NCBI RefSeq assembly: GCF_018613835.1
Contig: NZ_JAGGPM010000014.1
Coordinates: 29,812 to 93,811 of the forward strand
Length of the DNA: 64,000 nt
DNA from: Arthrobacter sp. ISL-5
GTDB taxonomy: Bacteria; Actinomycetota; Actinomycetes; Actinomycetales; Micrococcaceae
Direction: 5' to 3'
Part shown: in pieces, positions 12,933 through 22,770 of the stretch
Numbering within the stretch: the first letter of the stretch is position 1
Layout: each line of letters begins with the position of its first letter
Notes under the pieces: model-generated
Database searches by the model: none
What the model was told of the DNA's origin: nothing
The model's input: only the letters and a program-made list of their open reading frames with translations
Program-made: the position numbers and the translations under genes

Positions 12933-15047
12933 GTGGCACAGGACGTGCTTACCGACCTTAGTAAGGTCCGCAATATCGGCATCATGGCCCACATCGATGC
13001 CGGCAAGACCACCACCACCGAGCGCATCCTGTTCTACACGGGTGTGAACCACAAGATCGGCGAAACGCACGACGGCGCTTCGACCACCGACTGGATGGAA
13101 CAGGAAAAGGAACGCGGCATCACCATCACGTCTGCCGCCGTGACCTGCTTCTGGGAAAACAACCAGATCAACATCATCGACACCCCCGGCCACGTGGACT
13201 TCACGGTTGAGGTTGAGCGGTCCCTGCGCGTCCTCGACGGTGCAGTTGCCGTCTTCGATGGCAAGGAAGGCGTTGAGCCGCAGTCTGAGACCGTTTGGCG
13301 CCAGGCTGACAAGTACAACGTTCCGCGTATCTGCTTCGTCAACAAGATGGACAAGCTGGGCGCTGACTTCTACTTCACCGTAGACACCATCATCGGCCGC
13401 CTCGGTGCCAAGCCGTTGGTCATGCAGCTGCCGATCGGTGCCGAGAACGACTTCATCGGCGTCGTGGACCTGCTCTACATGCGTGCATTGGTGTGGCCCG
13501 GCGACTCCAAGGGTGACGTCACCATGGGTGCGAAGTACGAGATCCAGGAGATCCCGGCTGACCTCAAGGAGAAGGCCGAGGAGTACCGCGCGGCACTCGT
13601 TGAGACCGTTGCCGAGGCTTCCGAAGAACTCATGGAGAAGTACCTCGAAGGCGAAGAGATCTCGATCGATGAGCTCAAGGCCGGCATCCGCAAGATGACC
13701 ATCAACTCTGAGCTGTACCCGGTGTTCTGTGGCTCCGCGTTCAAGAACCGGGGCGTTCAGCCGATGCTCGATGCTGTCATCGACTACCTGCCGAACCCGC
13801 TCGACGTCCCCCCGATGATCGGTCACGATCCTCGCGACGAAGAGAAGGAACTGACCCGCGCGCCTTCATCCGAAGAGCCGTTCTCGGCTCTGGCGTTCAA
13901 GATTGCGGCTCACCCGTTCTTCGGCCAGCTCACCTTCATCCGCGTGTACTCCGGTCACGTGGAAGCAGGCGCCCAGGTGGTCAACTCCACCAAGGGCAAG
14001 AAGGAGCGCATTGGCAAGCTGTTCCAGATGCACGCCAACAAGGAAATGCCTGTTGAGGGCGCTACCGCCGGCCACATCTACGCAGCGATCGGTCTGAAGG
14101 ACACCACGACGGGTGACACCCTGTGTGATTCCAGCAACCAGATCGTCCTCGAGTCCATGAGCTTCCCGGAGCCCGTGATCTCGGTTGCCATCGAGCCCAA
14201 CACCAAGGGTGACCAGGAGAAGCTCTCCACGGCCATCCAGAAGCTCTCCGCTGAGGACCCCACCTTCCAGGTGTCCCTCAACGAAGACACGGGCCAGACC
14301 ATCATTGCCGGCATGGGCGAGCTCCACCTGGACATCCTGGTGGACCGCATGCGCCGCGAGTTCAAGGTTGAGGCCAACGTCGGCAAGCCGCAGGTCGCTT
14401 ACCGCGAAACCATCAAGAATGTTGTTGCGCGTCACGACTACACGCACAAGAAGCAGACCGGTGGTTCGGGCCAGTTCGCAAAGATCCAGATTGCCATCGG
14501 GCCGTTGGACACTTCCGAAGGCGAGCTGTACGAGTTCGAGAACAAGGTGACCGGTGGCCGTATTCCGCGCGAATACATCCCGTCGGTTGACGCCGGTATC
14601 CAGGATGCACTGAACGACGGCGTCCTGGCCGGTTACCCGGTTGTTGGCATCAAGGCAACGCTGATTGATGGCGCTTACCACGACGTTGACTCTTCGGAAA
14701 TGGCGTTCAAGATCGCCGGCCGTATGGCTTTCAAGGAAGCTGCACGCAAGGCGAACCCCGTCCTGCTCGAACCGCTGATGGATGTCGAGGTCCGCACCCC
14801 TGAGGAATACATGGGTGAAGTAATCGGTGACCTCAACTCCCGCCGTGGCCAGATGCAGTCCATGGAAGATGCACAGGGTGTCAAGGTCATCCGTGCACAC
14901 GTCCCGCTGTCCGGCATGTTCGGCTACATCGGCGACCTGCGTTCAAAGACCCAGGGCCGCGCTGTGTACTCCATGACGTTCCACAGCTACGCCGAGGTCC
15001 CGAAGGCATTTGCCGACGAGATCATCCAGAAGAACCGCGGCGAGTAG
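12933..15047 (+). CDS. fusA: Elongation factor G
   Basis: EF-G drives translocation and ribosome recycling by GTP hydrolysis. The start is GTG at 12933 ([16 protein letters not shown]), with AAGGGAG ahead of it; the open frame upstream has no ribosome binding site. The product is 704 residues. G motifs are [10 protein letters not shown] (G1), DTPGHVDF (G3) and NKMD (G4); domains II-V follow at normal length, with GGSGQFAKI in domain IV. It follows rpsG by 69 bases in the str operon order. Confidence 0.97.
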   Translation: MAQDVLTDLSKVRNIGIMAHIDAGKTTTTERILFYTGVNHKIGETHDGASTTDWMEQEKERGITITSAAVTCFWENNQINIIDTPGHVDFTVEVERSLRVLDGAVAVFDGKEGVEPQSETVWRQADKYNVPRICFVNKMDKLGADFYFTVDTIIGRLGAKPLVMQLPIGAENDFIGVVDLLYMRALVWPGDSKGDVTMGAKYEIQEIPADLKEKAEEYRAALVETVAEASEELMEKYLEGEEISIDELKAGIRKMTINSELYPVFCGSAFKNRGVQPMLDAVIDYLPNPLDVPPMIGHDPRDEEKELTRAPSSEEPFSALAFKIAAHPFFGQLTFIRVYSGHVEAGAQVVNSTKGKKERIGKLFQMHANKEMPVEGATAGHIYAAIGLKDTTTGDTLCDSSNQIVLESMSFPEPVISVAIEPNTKGDQEKLSTAIQKLSAEDPTFQVSLNEDTGQTIIAGMGELHLDILVDRMRREFKVEANVGKPQVAYRETIKNVVARHDYTHKKQTGGSGQFAKIQIAIGPLDTSEGELYEFENKVTGGRIPREYIPSVDAGIQDALNDGVLAGYPVVGIKATLIDGAYHDVDSSEMAFKIAGRMAFKEAARKANPVLLEPLMDVEVRTPEEYMGEVIGDLNSRRGQMQSMEDAQGVKVIRAHVPLSGMFGYIGDLRSKTQGRAVYSMTFHSYAEVPKAFADEIIQKNRGE

Positions 15048-15293
15048 TCCACCGGACTTTCAAAGCGACAAACTCGGGTGCGTTTCCGGTTCCGGAAACT
15101 AGCCCGGTGCAGATGGTCGGTCCCAGGCCAGCCCGGTTTCCGGCCATCTGCACGAACAGGCTCGAGGGACTAGTATTAGTTCCTGAATCTGCAATTTCAC
15201 CAATCCAAGCCCCCCAAGTAGACTTACTGGAGTTTCGGCCGCGACAAGCGCGACTGAAGGGTAAGTCATTTGAAAACGTTCTAGGAGGAACCT
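15048..15293 (+). other. fusA-tuf intergenic leader
   Basis: These 246 bases hold no supportable gene. The length suggests a separate tuf promoter and untranslated leader, but I could not assign -35/-10 boxes reliably. The tuf ribosome binding site CTAGGAGG lies at the 3' end. Confidence 0.4.
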
Positions 15294-16484
15294 GTGGCAA
15301 AGGCAAAGTTCGAGCGGACTAAGCCGCACGTTAACATCGGTACCATTGGTCACGTTGACCACGGTAAGACGACGTTGACGGCCGCCATTTCCAAGGTGCT
15401 GTACGACAAGTACCCGACTCTCAACGAGCAGCGCGACTTCGCGTCTATTGACTCTGCTCCCGAAGAGCGTCAGCGCGGCATTACCATCAACATCTCCCAC
15501 GTTGAGTACCAGACCGAGAAGCGCCACTACGCACACGTAGACGCTCCGGGTCACGCTGACTACATCAAGAACATGATCACCGGTGCTGCACAGATGGACG
15601 GTGCAATCCTCGTGGTTGCCGCCACTGATGGCCCGATGGCTCAGACCCGCGAGCACGTTCTGCTCGCCCGCCAGGTTGGTGTTCCCTACCTGCTGGTCGC
15701 GCTGAACAAGTCCGACATGGTCGACGACGAAGAACTCCTGGACCTCGTTGAAATGGAAGTTCGTGAGCTGCTTTCGGCTCAGGGCTTCGATGGCGACGAC
15801 GCTCCGGTTATCCGCGTTTCCGGTCTGAAGGCTCTCGAAGGCGACCCCGTCTGGGTCAAGTCCGTCGAGGACCTCATGGCAGCAGTCGACGAGTCCGTTC
15901 CGGACCCCGTACGTGACCGTGACAAGCCCTTCCTGATGCCGATCGAAGACGTCTTCACCATCACCGGTCGTGGCACCGTTGTGACGGGTCGCGCCGAGCG
16001 CGGTACCCTCGCGATCAACTCTGAGGTTGAGATCGTCGGCATCCGTCCGGTTCAGAAGACCACCGTTACCGGTATCGAGATGTTCCACAAGCAGCTCGAC
16101 GAAGCATGGGCCGGCGAGAACTGTGGCCTCCTGCTCCGCGGTCTGAAGCGCGATGACGTAGAGCGTGGCCAGGTTGTCGTCAAGCCGGGTTCCATCACCC
16201 CGCACACCGACTTCGAGGCTAACGTCTACATCCTCTCCAAGGACGAAGGCGGACGTCACAACCCGTTCTACTCCAACTACCGCCCGCAGTTCTACTTCCG
16301 CACCACGGACGTAACCGGCGTTATCACCCTGCCGGAAGGCACGGAAATGGTTATGCCTGGCGACAACACTGAGATGACCGTTGCGCTCATCCAGCCCATC
16401 GCTATGGAAGAGGGCCTCGGCTTCGCTATCCGCGAAGGCGGCCGCACCGTTGGTTCGGGACGCGTTACCAAGATCAACAAGTAG
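15294..16484 (+). CDS. tuf: Elongation factor Tu
   Basis: EF-Tu delivers aminoacyl-tRNA to the ribosome. The 396 residues start at GTG with [20 protein letters not shown]. GTPase motifs are [21 protein letters not shown] and NKSDMVDD; domains II and III are complete, ending [14 protein letters not shown]. It ends the str operon with a strong terminator 54 bases downstream. It is the only tuf copy in this window. Confidence 0.97.
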   Translation: MAKAKFERTKPHVNIGTIGHVDHGKTTLTAAISKVLYDKYPTLNEQRDFASIDSAPEERQRGITINISHVEYQTEKRHYAHVDAPGHADYIKNMITGAAQMDGAILVVAATDGPMAQTREHVLLARQVGVPYLLVALNKSDMVDDEELLDLVEMEVRELLSAQGFDGDDAPVIRVSGLKALEGDPVWVKSVEDLMAAVDESVPDPVRDRDKPFLMPIEDVFTITGRGTVVTGRAERGTLAINSEVEIVGIRPVQKTTVTGIEMFHKQLDEAWAGENCGLLLRGLKRDDVERGQVVVKPGSITPHTDFEANVYILSKDEGGRHNPFYSNYRPQFYFRTTDVTGVITLPEGTEMVMPGDNTEMTVALIQPIAMEEGLGFAIREGGRTVGSGRVTKINK

Positions 16485-16538
16485 TACTTGCTGATCAGAG
16501 GTCGAGGGCCCGCAACGGCCTGACATGATCTTCTAAAA

Positions 16539-16572
16539 CAGCCCCGCTGCACTAGCAGCGGGGCTGTTTTTT
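16539..16572 (+). terminator. Terminator after tuf
   Basis: CAGCCCCGCTGC (16539-16550), loop ACTA, GCAGCGGGGCTG (16555-16566), then six T. Perfect 12-bp stem, a classic intrinsic terminator. Confidence 0.93.
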
Positions 16573-16624
16573 CAACGCCCTGTCGGGGCGAGCCCTGCAA
16601 CGCGCAGAGTTCGACTCCGGTATT

Positions 16625-18073
16625 GTGCCTGATATGGCCGAACCACGAAGCGTCCAAGCAGGGAAAAGCACTCTGTCGCCTTCCGCTATCGGGCATCAGA
16701 CACCCACAAAATTGTGGATCTTTGCGTGGCTCGCGTTCTTGCCAGTTGCACTTGGCAGGGCAGAAAACTTCGGTGAATCAGACACTTTTTGGCAGATACG
16801 TACCGGCCTTCGCACCCTGGAGGACTGGCAGATCCCTGCCGTCGATCCCTTTTCCTGGACGGCGGCCGGTGAACCCTGGACCCTGAACTCTTGGGGCTTC
16901 AATATCATTCTGGCCACGGTATACAGAATGGGTGGCCTTGTCGGAGTGGCCCTTGCCTGTGCCTTGCTCGTGGTCGCCATTATCGGCCTTGTTTTGTTCT
17001 TGGCCCGGGATCTTCAAGCTTCCCCGGTCGTCGCCGGTTGGGTGCTGCTGCCCACGGCCGTGTTGCTCATTATGTGGTTGTCAGCCCGTCCTCACCTGGT
17101 GGACTATCTGGCCGTGCTGATACTAGTAATCATCCTCAGGCGCATGCTTGAAGGACCTTCTATATGGCAACTGTGCGCTCTGGCCGTACTCACGGCCGTG
17201 TGGGTCAACTTGCATGCGGCGTCCCTGCTGGGCGTGGCCATAGCCGGCGCTACATTGGTGCTGGCCAGCCTGCAAAGAACTATACGAAGTCGTATCGGCT
17301 GGTTTGCCGGCGCACTGGCCGTAGCGCTGTTGTGCAGCCTGGCCAATCCTTATGGCATCGCAATCTTCTCCCAAACAGCACAAGTGAAGCATGCCTCAAC
17401 AGTCATCACAGAATGGCAACCCCTTAACGTGGCTGACCCGCTTCAGCTAGTTCAATTTGTTCTAGGGCTGGCTGCGCTCATTGTTGCCGCACGCCGGCGT
17501 GAAGTGGTGTTCTCCGCTGCACTTCTGGTGACCCTAGCAGGGTCTGTCGCCGCCATGAGGATCCTTCCCATCCTTGTTCTCGTGTCCATGCCGGTCCTGA
17601 TGTCCGCCGCCTCACACCCGGTCGTACTGCGCTACTTTTTGAGCCGCCGCAAGATGTTCGCCCAGTGCGGCATGCTGACTATCAGCGCCGTGACGGTGCT
17701 GGTGGCAATTAATCTTCACGCCGTCGGCCGCCCGGATCCAGCGGTCTATCCGTCCAGTGTGATTCGAGCCATTCCAGAGGGCTGCACATTGTTCAATGAC
17801 TACATGGTGGGCGGTCTCGTCATTCTGGAGCGCCCGGACGTGCAGGTGTCGATGGATTCCCGCAACGACCTGTACGGAGCTGAGCGCGTCAACAATTTCA
17901 TGCGATTCATTGAACAGGGGGACGGTGATCTTGCCTCTCGTCTGGCCGGGGCTGACTGCGTTTTAGTTCCGCCTTCCAGCGGGTTGGCTCGGAGCCTGCG
18001 GGCAAATCCCAATTGGAAGCTGGAGGCCACCGAAACCGTGTCGGTGCTGTTTACACGGGTCCAAGGGTCGTGA
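16625..18073 (+). CDS. Polytopic membrane protein, GT-C-like, function unknown
   Basis: The 482-residue product begins at GTG 16625 (an ATG follows at 16634). It has a first membrane helix near residues 32-46, a periplasm-facing loop with SDTFWQIRTGLRTLEDWQIP and DPFSWT, then about nine further hydrophobic helices and a soluble C-terminal domain of about 110 residues. The acidic SD-x-FWQ-x-x-TG loop after helix 1 resembles membrane glycosyltransferases of the GT-C fold and related uncharacterised proteins, so a lipid-linked sugar transfer role is possible but unproven. Codon use looks less GC-biased than the ribosomal genes around it. It sits alone in an accessory patch between tuf and rpsJ. 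Confidence 0.75.
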   Translation: MPDMAEPRSVQAGKSTLSPSAIGHQTPTKLWIFAWLAFLPVALGRAENFGESDTFWQIRTGLRTLEDWQIPAVDPFSWTAAGEPWTLNSWGFNIILATVYRMGGLVGVALACALLVVAIIGLVLFLARDLQASPVVAGWVLLPTAVLLIMWLSARPHLVDYLAVLILVIILRRMLEGPSIWQLCALAVLTAVWVNLHAASLLGVAIAGATLVLASLQRTIRSRIGWFAGALAVALLCSLANPYGIAIFSQTAQVKHASTVITEWQPLNVADPLQLVQFVLGLAALIVAARRREVVFSAALLVTLAGSVAAMRILPILVLVSMPVLMSAASHPVVLRYFLSRRKMFAQCGMLTISAVTVLVAINLHAVGRPDPAVYPSSVIRAIPEGCTLFNDYMVGGLVILERPDVQVSMDSRNDLYGAERVNNFMRFIEQGDGDLASRLAGADCVLVPPSSGLARSLRANPNWKLEATETVSVLFTRVQGS

Positions 18074-18430
18074 GCTCCGGCGCCGTCGGCGCTTCATTTG
18101 AAGTTTGGAGCGGCATCGCTGCTGGTCCAGCGGGGTTGTTCTTTCCCCAAGGCTAATCCAATTATTAGATTAATGGCGTGTGATGCGCCTGCCCGGGGTG
18201 CAACCCATGAGGGACAAGTCGTACAAAGCCGGTCACTTTCAAGGGCTGGATGCGATGGCCAAACAGGCTACATCACCGCACACGGCTGCGCGGACCTGAC
18301 GGCCCTGCGCCGGCCGCGCCGTCAGTCTTCCCGACGGCGGTGAGGACCCAATTGCCTGCCCGGCGTCGCCTCCGCTTGCGATAGCGGCCTATACGCCGGT
18401 GCCGCTGGCGTCACTGAGTCCGGCATCAGT
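18074..18430. other. Intergenic stretch without a supported gene
   Basis: About 360 bases follow the membrane protein gene. Open frames here (for example 18098-18343) show no recognisable protein, no clear ribosome binding site and no hydrophobic pattern. A short AT-rich part near 18155-18175 (ATTATTAGATTAATGG) stands out, which might be promoter sequence. I see nothing else. Confidence 0.4.
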
Positions 18431-18673
18431 GTGACAGGCCACGACAGCCCGTCCCACTGTCAACCCAGTTCCCGGCGGGGCTGCGCGTTCCGCGCGGCGT
18501 GGGACGGTTTCGTCGATGCCAGTGTTCGGCGCCTATCCGGTGGAAACACCGGCAGGGCAGCAGGCACGGCGCAAAAACGGGACCGCCAGAAAATCAACAT
18601 CATCCTGTACGTGGCCAGCCTGCTGCTAGTGGCGACCGCTCTCTTCATCGGAACCACCCTGCCGCCGGAGTGA
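18431..18673 (+). CDS. Possible small membrane protein (start uncertain)
   Basis: The C-terminal half of this frame, KINIILYVASLLLVATALF followed by IGTTLPPE, is a convincing single transmembrane helix with a basic cytoplasmic flank (QKRDRQK). The upstream 45 residues look like untranslated sequence, being rich in Arg, Ser and Cys. In the next frame an ATG at 18516 opens a short protein-like run (MPVFGAYPVETPAGQQARRK) that would join the helix by a one-base shift at the AAAAA run. The real start is therefore open, and the gene may be frameshifted or not translated. Confidence 0.35.
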   Translation: MTGHDSPSHCQPSSRRGCAFRAAWDGFVDASVRRLSGGNTGRAAGTAQKRDRQKINIILYVASLLLVATALFIGTTLPPE

Positions 18674-18684
18674 CGCTCTGCATC

Positions 18685-18795
18685 ATGTGGGCGATGCGCC
18701 AGTACACGTATGTGCTGCTGGCCCTGATCGCCGTCGGGCTCATCGCGCTGGCACTGTGGCGGCTCACCCGGAGCAAGCCTGCCGGCACGGAATAG
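18685..18795 (+). CDS. Possible 36-residue membrane micro-protein
   Basis: ATG 18685 opens MWAMRQYTYVLLALIAVGLI, continuing as one hydrophobic helix and a basic tail ending KPAGTE. It lies 12 bases after the preceding small membrane ORF and 47 bases before another. The helix with positive residues after it suggests a single-pass inner membrane peptide. No family was recognised and the ribosome binding site is weak. Confidence 0.35.
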   Translation: MWAMRQYTYVLLALIAVGLIALALWRLTRSKPAGTE

Positions 18796-18842
18796 CGGGG
18801 CCGCTGCCCTGATATCGTTACAACCAAAGAGAGGGGCACATC

Positions 18843-18968
18843 ATGGAATGGCTGATTTTCCTGATCGTGGTTGTAGCGGTTGTGGCCGGCGTCTTCTGGG
18901 CGAAGAAGAATTTCCGCAACGAGATTGAACGCGCAAAGCGCATCAACAGGGCCAACAAGAACAAATAG
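18843..18968 (+). CDS. Small 41-residue single-pass membrane protein
   Basis: ATG 18843 is preceded by GAGAGGGG at good spacing. The product starts MEWLIFLIVVVAVVAGVFWA, a membrane helix, and continues with a strongly charged amphipathic tail (KKNFRNEIERAKRINRANKN). The architecture is a membrane anchor plus short basic/acidic cytoplasmic helix. Function is unknown. It ends 10 bases before the 3' end of the convergent glycosidase gene. Confidence 0.55.
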   Translation: MEWLIFLIVVVAVVAGVFWAKKNFRNEIERAKRINRANKNK

Positions 18969-18978
18969 CGCGCCGTAT

Positions 18979-20442
18979 TCAGGCCAGGGCCTTTCTGGCC
19001 CGGCTGAGGGACTGTAGCCAGTAGAAGGACTTCTTGGGCGTTCGTTTCAGCGTTTCGAAGTCCACGTGCACCAGGCCGAAGCGCTGCGAGTACCCGGCGG
19101 CCCATTCGAAGTTGTCCATCAGCGTCCAGACGTAGTAGCCGAGCAGTTCCACGTCATGGGCAATGCCGCCGGGAGCAGTGGAAATCACGGCCTGGTCAAG
19201 GTGATGGGCAATATAGTCGATGCGCCCCGAATCGGCGATGGGGCCGGTCACGTGTTCGGGTTCGGGAAAGCTCGCGCCGTTTTCCGTGATGTACACCGGC
19301 GGAAGGGCGGCACCGTACCGGTCCTTGAGTTCGCGCAGCAGAATGCCCAGATGGTCGGGTGCCACCGGCCAGCCGAATCCCGTGGTGGTGTACTCGGGGA
19401 AGGGCACCATATGGAACGGCACGCGCATCACGGCATGGGCGGTGCCTGCCGGGGTGTCGGGCGGGCCCTTCCCGGCAGCGACCTTCACCGGGTAGTAGTA
19501 GTTCACACCATAGAAGTCGAGCGGCTGGCTGATGATGCGGAGGTCGTCGTCGGACGCCCTGGACAAGGACTTGAACCAGTGCCGGGCGGCCAACGGTGGC
19601 TTCGGGTAGCGGCCCAGGAGGATGGGATCGGCGTAGACGCGGTTGAGGACAAGGTCAAACACCTTGGCCAGCAGGCGGTCCGCCAGCTTCCGGGATGCCG
19701 GTCGCACCGGAGAGTGCAGGTTGGTGACGCCGATGCCTCCGGTCACGCCCCCTGCCCGCAGCGCCTGGACGGCGAGCCCGTGGCCCAGCAGTTGGTTGTG
19801 GACCGACGGCAGCGCGTCGAACAGCAAATCCCGCCCCGGCGCATGGACGCCCAGCGCATAGCCGTTGAGCGTCACTGACACCGGCTCATTGAGCGTGACC
19901 CACTGCGCCACGCGGTCGCCGAGCCGCTGTCCCGCCGCCCCGGCGTACGCCGCAAAGCGCTCCGCCGTGGCGCGGTTCATCCAGCCGCCGCTGTGCTCGA
20001 GGGGGAGCGGCGTATCCCAGTGGTACAGGGTAGCCATGGGGGAGATGCCGGCTGCCAGCAGCTGGTCCACCAAGCGGTCGTAGAAGTCCAGGCCCTGGGT
20101 GTTGAACGGGCCGCGCCCGTCTGGCTGGATCCTCGGCCAGGAGATCGAGAAGCGGTAGGAGTCGATGCCCAGTTCCTTCATTAGGGCGACGTCCTCGGCG
20201 GCGCGGTTGTAATGATCGCAGGCGACAGCGGGCGAATGGCCGTTCATGATGCTTCCGGGTTTCTCCGCGAACGCGTCCCAGCCTGAAGGCCCGCGGCCGT
20301 CAGCGGCCAAGGCGCCTTCGATCTGGAACGCCGCCGCCGCAACGCCCAGCGTAAAATCGGGCCTGAGGCGTCCGGCGAGATCCTGCACGGAGGCAGTATT
20401 GGCGGATGCAGTGTTAAAGGCGTCAGCATTTTGCACGGCCAT
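18979..20442 (-). CDS. GH1-family beta-glucosidase
   Basis: The 487-residue protein is a complete glycoside hydrolase family 1 enzyme. The acid/base glutamate is in TLNEP (Glu186) and the nucleophile in YITENG (Glu387); the LYHWDTPLPLE, ISWPRIQPDGRG and WTLMDNFEWAAGYSQRFGL motifs are intact. No signal peptide is visible, so it should act in the cytoplasm on imported beta-glucosides or cellobiose-type sugars. No transporter or regulator gene adjoins it. Its upstream region carries a 21-bp tandem repeat that could be an operator. The exact sugar specificity is not shown. Confidence 0.93.
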   Translation of the reverse strand: MAVQNADAFNTASANTASVQDLAGRLRPDFTLGVAAAAFQIEGALAADGRGPSGWDAFAEKPGSIMNGHSPAVACDHYNRAAEDVALMKELGIDSYRFSISWPRIQPDGRGPFNTQGLDFYDRLVDQLLAAGISPMATLYHWDTPLPLEHSGGWMNRATAERFAAYAGAAGQRLGDRVAQWVTLNEPVSVTLNGYALGVHAPGRDLLFDALPSVHNQLLGHGLAVQALRAGGVTGGIGVTNLHSPVRPASRKLADRLLAKVFDLVLNRVYADPILLGRYPKPPLAARHWFKSLSRASDDDLRIISQPLDFYGVNYYYPVKVAAGKGPPDTPAGTAHAVMRVPFHMVPFPEYTTTGFGWPVAPDHLGILLRELKDRYGAALPPVYITENGASFPEPEHVTGPIADSGRIDYIAHHLDQAVISTAPGGIAHDVELLGYYVWTLMDNFEWAAGYSQRFGLVHVDFETLKRTPKKSFYWLQSLSRARKALA

Positions 20443-20463
20443 TCAACTATCATCCAATCGAAG

Positions 20464-20513
20464 ATTGCCGAAGGCAATGACCGCGGATCCAGCGGCAATG
20501 ACCGCGGATCCAG
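20464..20513. repeat. Inverted repeat plus two tandem 21-bp units upstream of the GH1 gene
   Basis: ATTGCC-GAA-GGCAAT forms an inverted repeat at 20464-20478. From 20473 the sequence GGCAATGACCGCGGATCCAG is repeated exactly at 20494-20513, a 21-bp period of two helical turns. It lies 22-71 bases upstream of the minus-strand glycosidase start and just before the candidate rpsJ promoter. Confidence 0.8.
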
Positions 20514-20518
20514 TCGGA

Positions 20519-20548
20519 TTCGCATTGGCCCACAAAATCCGGCATACT
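20519..20548 (+). promoter_or_regulatory. Candidate S10-operon promoter
   Basis: TTCGCA (20519-20524), 18-bp spacer, CATACT (20543-20548). The -10 is reasonable and the -35 weak. It is the best-placed pair between the glycosidase and rpsJ. Confidence 0.35.
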
Positions 20549-20837
20549 AGATGAGTTGTTCAAGCGCTTCTTCGCGTCCCGATCCGGATAATGCCGGGTG
20601 TCAGGGTCCAGGTCGAAGTCCAAACATAACCCACTCCCCAAGGAACTGCGGGCTCGCACGCTTCGAAGGTGCGACACGCCCGACCGCGGGGGTCGGTTAC
20701 GCCGGCAGGTTGAGGAACCCGGATTCATCCGGATTCAGCTTGTGCGGCGGGTGGTAGTTACGACTTCAAATGCTTCGGCAGCCACATACAACAGGTAAGT
20801 AAACAGAGCAGCATTTACTGAAAGAGAGTCAGGCGAC
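20549..20837 (+). other. rpsJ leader region
   Basis: About 290 bases of presumed untranslated leader with no supported gene. The AGAGAGTCAGGCGAC stretch before the ATG serves as ribosome binding region. No known L4-type leader structure could be drawn with confidence. Confidence 0.35.
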
Positions 20838-21146
20838 ATGGCGGGACAAAAAATCCGCATCCGGCTGAAGTCATACGACCACGAGGTCATTGACGTTTCA
20901 GCACGGAAGATCGTTGAGACGGTCACGCGCGCAGGCGCAACGGTAGTGGGCCCCGTGCCGCTGCCTACGGAGAAGAACGTGTACTGCGTTATCCGCTCTC
21001 CGCACAAGTACAAGGACAGCCGCGAGCACTTCGAAATGCGCACGCACAAGCGTCTGATCGACATCATCGACCCCACGCCGAAGGCTGTTGACTCGCTTAT
21101 GCGTCTCGACCTGCCGGCCGACGTGAACATCGAAATCAAGCTGTAG
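20838..21146 (+). CDS. rpsJ: 30S ribosomal protein S10
   Basis: S10 (also NusE in antitermination complexes) is 102 residues, [19 protein letters not shown], with [20 protein letters not shown] and the loop segment [15 protein letters not shown]. It is the first gene of the S10 operon; rplC follows after 17 bases. Confidence 0.97.
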
Positions 21147-21163
21147 GGAGGTGCTGAGAGACT

Positions 21164-21814
21164 ATGACCGCAACCCGTAACGTAAAGGGCCTGCTGGGCA
21201 CGAAGCTCGGCATGACCCAGGTCTGGGACGAGAACAACAAGCTCATCCCCGTCACTGTTGTCCAGGCTGACTCGAACGTCATCACCCAGCTGCGCAATGC
21301 AGAGACTGATGGCTACGTCGCCGTTCAGATCGGCTACGGCCAGATCGATCCCCGCAAGGTCACCAAGCCGCTGGCTGGTCACTTTGAAAAGGCAGGCGTC
21401 ACGCCTCGCCGCCACGTCGTCGAACTGCGCACTGCAGATGCTGACTCTTACGAGCTGGGCCAGGAGCTCTCCGTAGAGCTCTTCGAAGCCGGCCAGAAGA
21501 TCGACGTCATCGGCACCACCAAGGGTAAGGGCTTCGCCGGTGTTATGAAGCGTCACGGCTTCCACGGCGTTGGAGCTTCCCACGGTGCCCACAAGAACCA
21601 CCGTAAGCCCGGTTCAATCGGTGGCGCATCCACCCCGAGCCGCGTCTTCAAGGGCATGAAAATGGCCGGCCGCATGGGCGCCGTTCGTCACACCACGCTG
21701 AACCTCACTGTTCACGCGGTTGACGTCGAGAAGTCGCTGCTCCTGATCAAGGGTGCCGTCCCCGGCGCCCGCGGCCAGGTCGTACTCGTACGCACCGCCG
21801 TGAAGGGAGCCTAG
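21164..21814 (+). CDS. rplC: 50S ribosomal protein L3
   Basis: L3 is one of the first proteins to bind 23S rRNA, and its long loop reaches the peptidyl transferase centre. The 216 residues begin [23 protein letters not shown] and carry the loop [20 protein letters not shown] near residues 147-166. GGGAGGTG precedes the start by a short gap. rplD starts four bases after the stop. Confidence 0.97.
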   Translation: MTATRNVKGLLGTKLGMTQVWDENNKLIPVTVVQADSNVITQLRNAETDGYVAVQIGYGQIDPRKVTKPLAGHFEKAGVTPRRHVVELRTADADSYELGQELSVELFEAGQKIDVIGTTKGKGFAGVMKRHGFHGVGASHGAHKNHRKPGSIGGASTPSRVFKGMKMAGRMGAVRHTTLNLTVHAVDVEKSLLLIKGAVPGARGQVVLVRTAVKGA

Positions 21815-21818
21815 TTAA

Positions 21819-22439
21819 ATGACTAGCACTGTCAAGGTTGACCTGCCTGCAGAGATCTTCGACGTTCAGACCAACGTGCCGCTGCTGCACCAGGTCGTCG
21901 TTGCACAGCTCGCTGCTGCTCGCCAGGGTACCCACAAGACCAAGACCCGCGCCGAAGTTTCCGGTGCAGGCCGCAAGCCGTTCAAGCAGAAGGGTACCGG
22001 CCGCGCCCGTCAGGGCTCGATCCGTGCTCCTCACATGACCGGTGGTGGCGTTGTCCACGGTCCCACCCCGCGTGACTACAGCCAGCGCACCCCCAAGAAG
22101 ATGATTGCTGCTGCACTGCGCGGCGCACTGTCTGACCGCGCCCGTAACGGACGCATCCACGTCATTGCTGACCTGGTTGCCGGCGACAAGCCGTCCTCCA
22201 AAGAAGCACTGGCAACGCTGCGCGGCGTCTCCGAGCGCAAGAACCTGCTCGTTGTCATTGAGCGCGCCAACGATGTTGCTGCACTGTCCGTGCGCAACCT
22301 CGAGGATGTTCACGTTCTGTACGCAGACCAGCTGAACACCTACGACGTTCTCGTTTCTGACGACGTAGTCTTCACCAAGGCTGCCTACGAAGCATTCGTT
22401 GCTGACAAGGCTGCAAAGAACGAGGAGGATGCCAAGTGA
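21819..22439 (+). CDS. rplD: 50S ribosomal protein L4
   Basis: L4 lines the nascent peptide exit tunnel. The 206 residues contain the tunnel loop [20 protein letters not shown] at about 48-67, wild type at macrolide-associated positions. The stop overlaps the rplW start (GTGA), indicating translational coupling. In enterobacteria L4 represses the S10 operon; whether it does here is unknown. Confidence 0.97.
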   Translation: MTSTVKVDLPAEIFDVQTNVPLLHQVVVAQLAAARQGTHKTKTRAEVSGAGRKPFKQKGTGRARQGSIRAPHMTGGGVVHGPTPRDYSQRTPKKMIAAALRGALSDRARNGRIHVIADLVAGDKPSSKEALATLRGVSERKNLLVVIERANDVAALSVRNLEDVHVLYADQLNTYDVLVSDDVVFTKAAYEAFVADKAAKNEEDAK

Positions 22440-22741
22440 GCGCAGCCACCATCAAAGACCCGCGCGACGTTGTGCTTGCACCCGTTGTTTCGGAAAAAAG
22501 CTACGGCCTGATCGATGAGGGCAAGTACACCTTCCTGGTGGACCCCCGCTCGAACAAGACCGAGATCAAGCTGGCCGTGGAGAAAATCTTCTCCGTCAAG
22601 GTCGAATCGATCAACACCATCAACCGTGCCGGTAAGCGCAAGCGCACCAAATTCGGATGGGGCGTCCGCAAGAACACCAAGCGTGCAATTGTGACCCTCA
22701 AAGAAGGCACTATCGACATCTTCGGCGGTCCGCTCGCGTAG
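22436..22741 (+). CDS. rplW: 50S ribosomal protein L23
   Basis: L23 lies at the tunnel exit and docks trigger factor and SRP. The 101-residue product starts at GTG 22436 overlapping the rplD stop. [19 protein letters not shown] and the extended loop [20 protein letters not shown] are typical. Confidence 0.97.
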   Translation: MSAATIKDPRDVVLAPVVSEKSYGLIDEGKYTFLVDPRSNKTEIKLAVEKIFSVKVESINTINRAGKRKRTKFGWGVRKNTKRAIVTLKEGTIDIFGGPLA

Positions 22742-22770
22742 CGGAGACCACTTTAACGAGGAAATAAATT

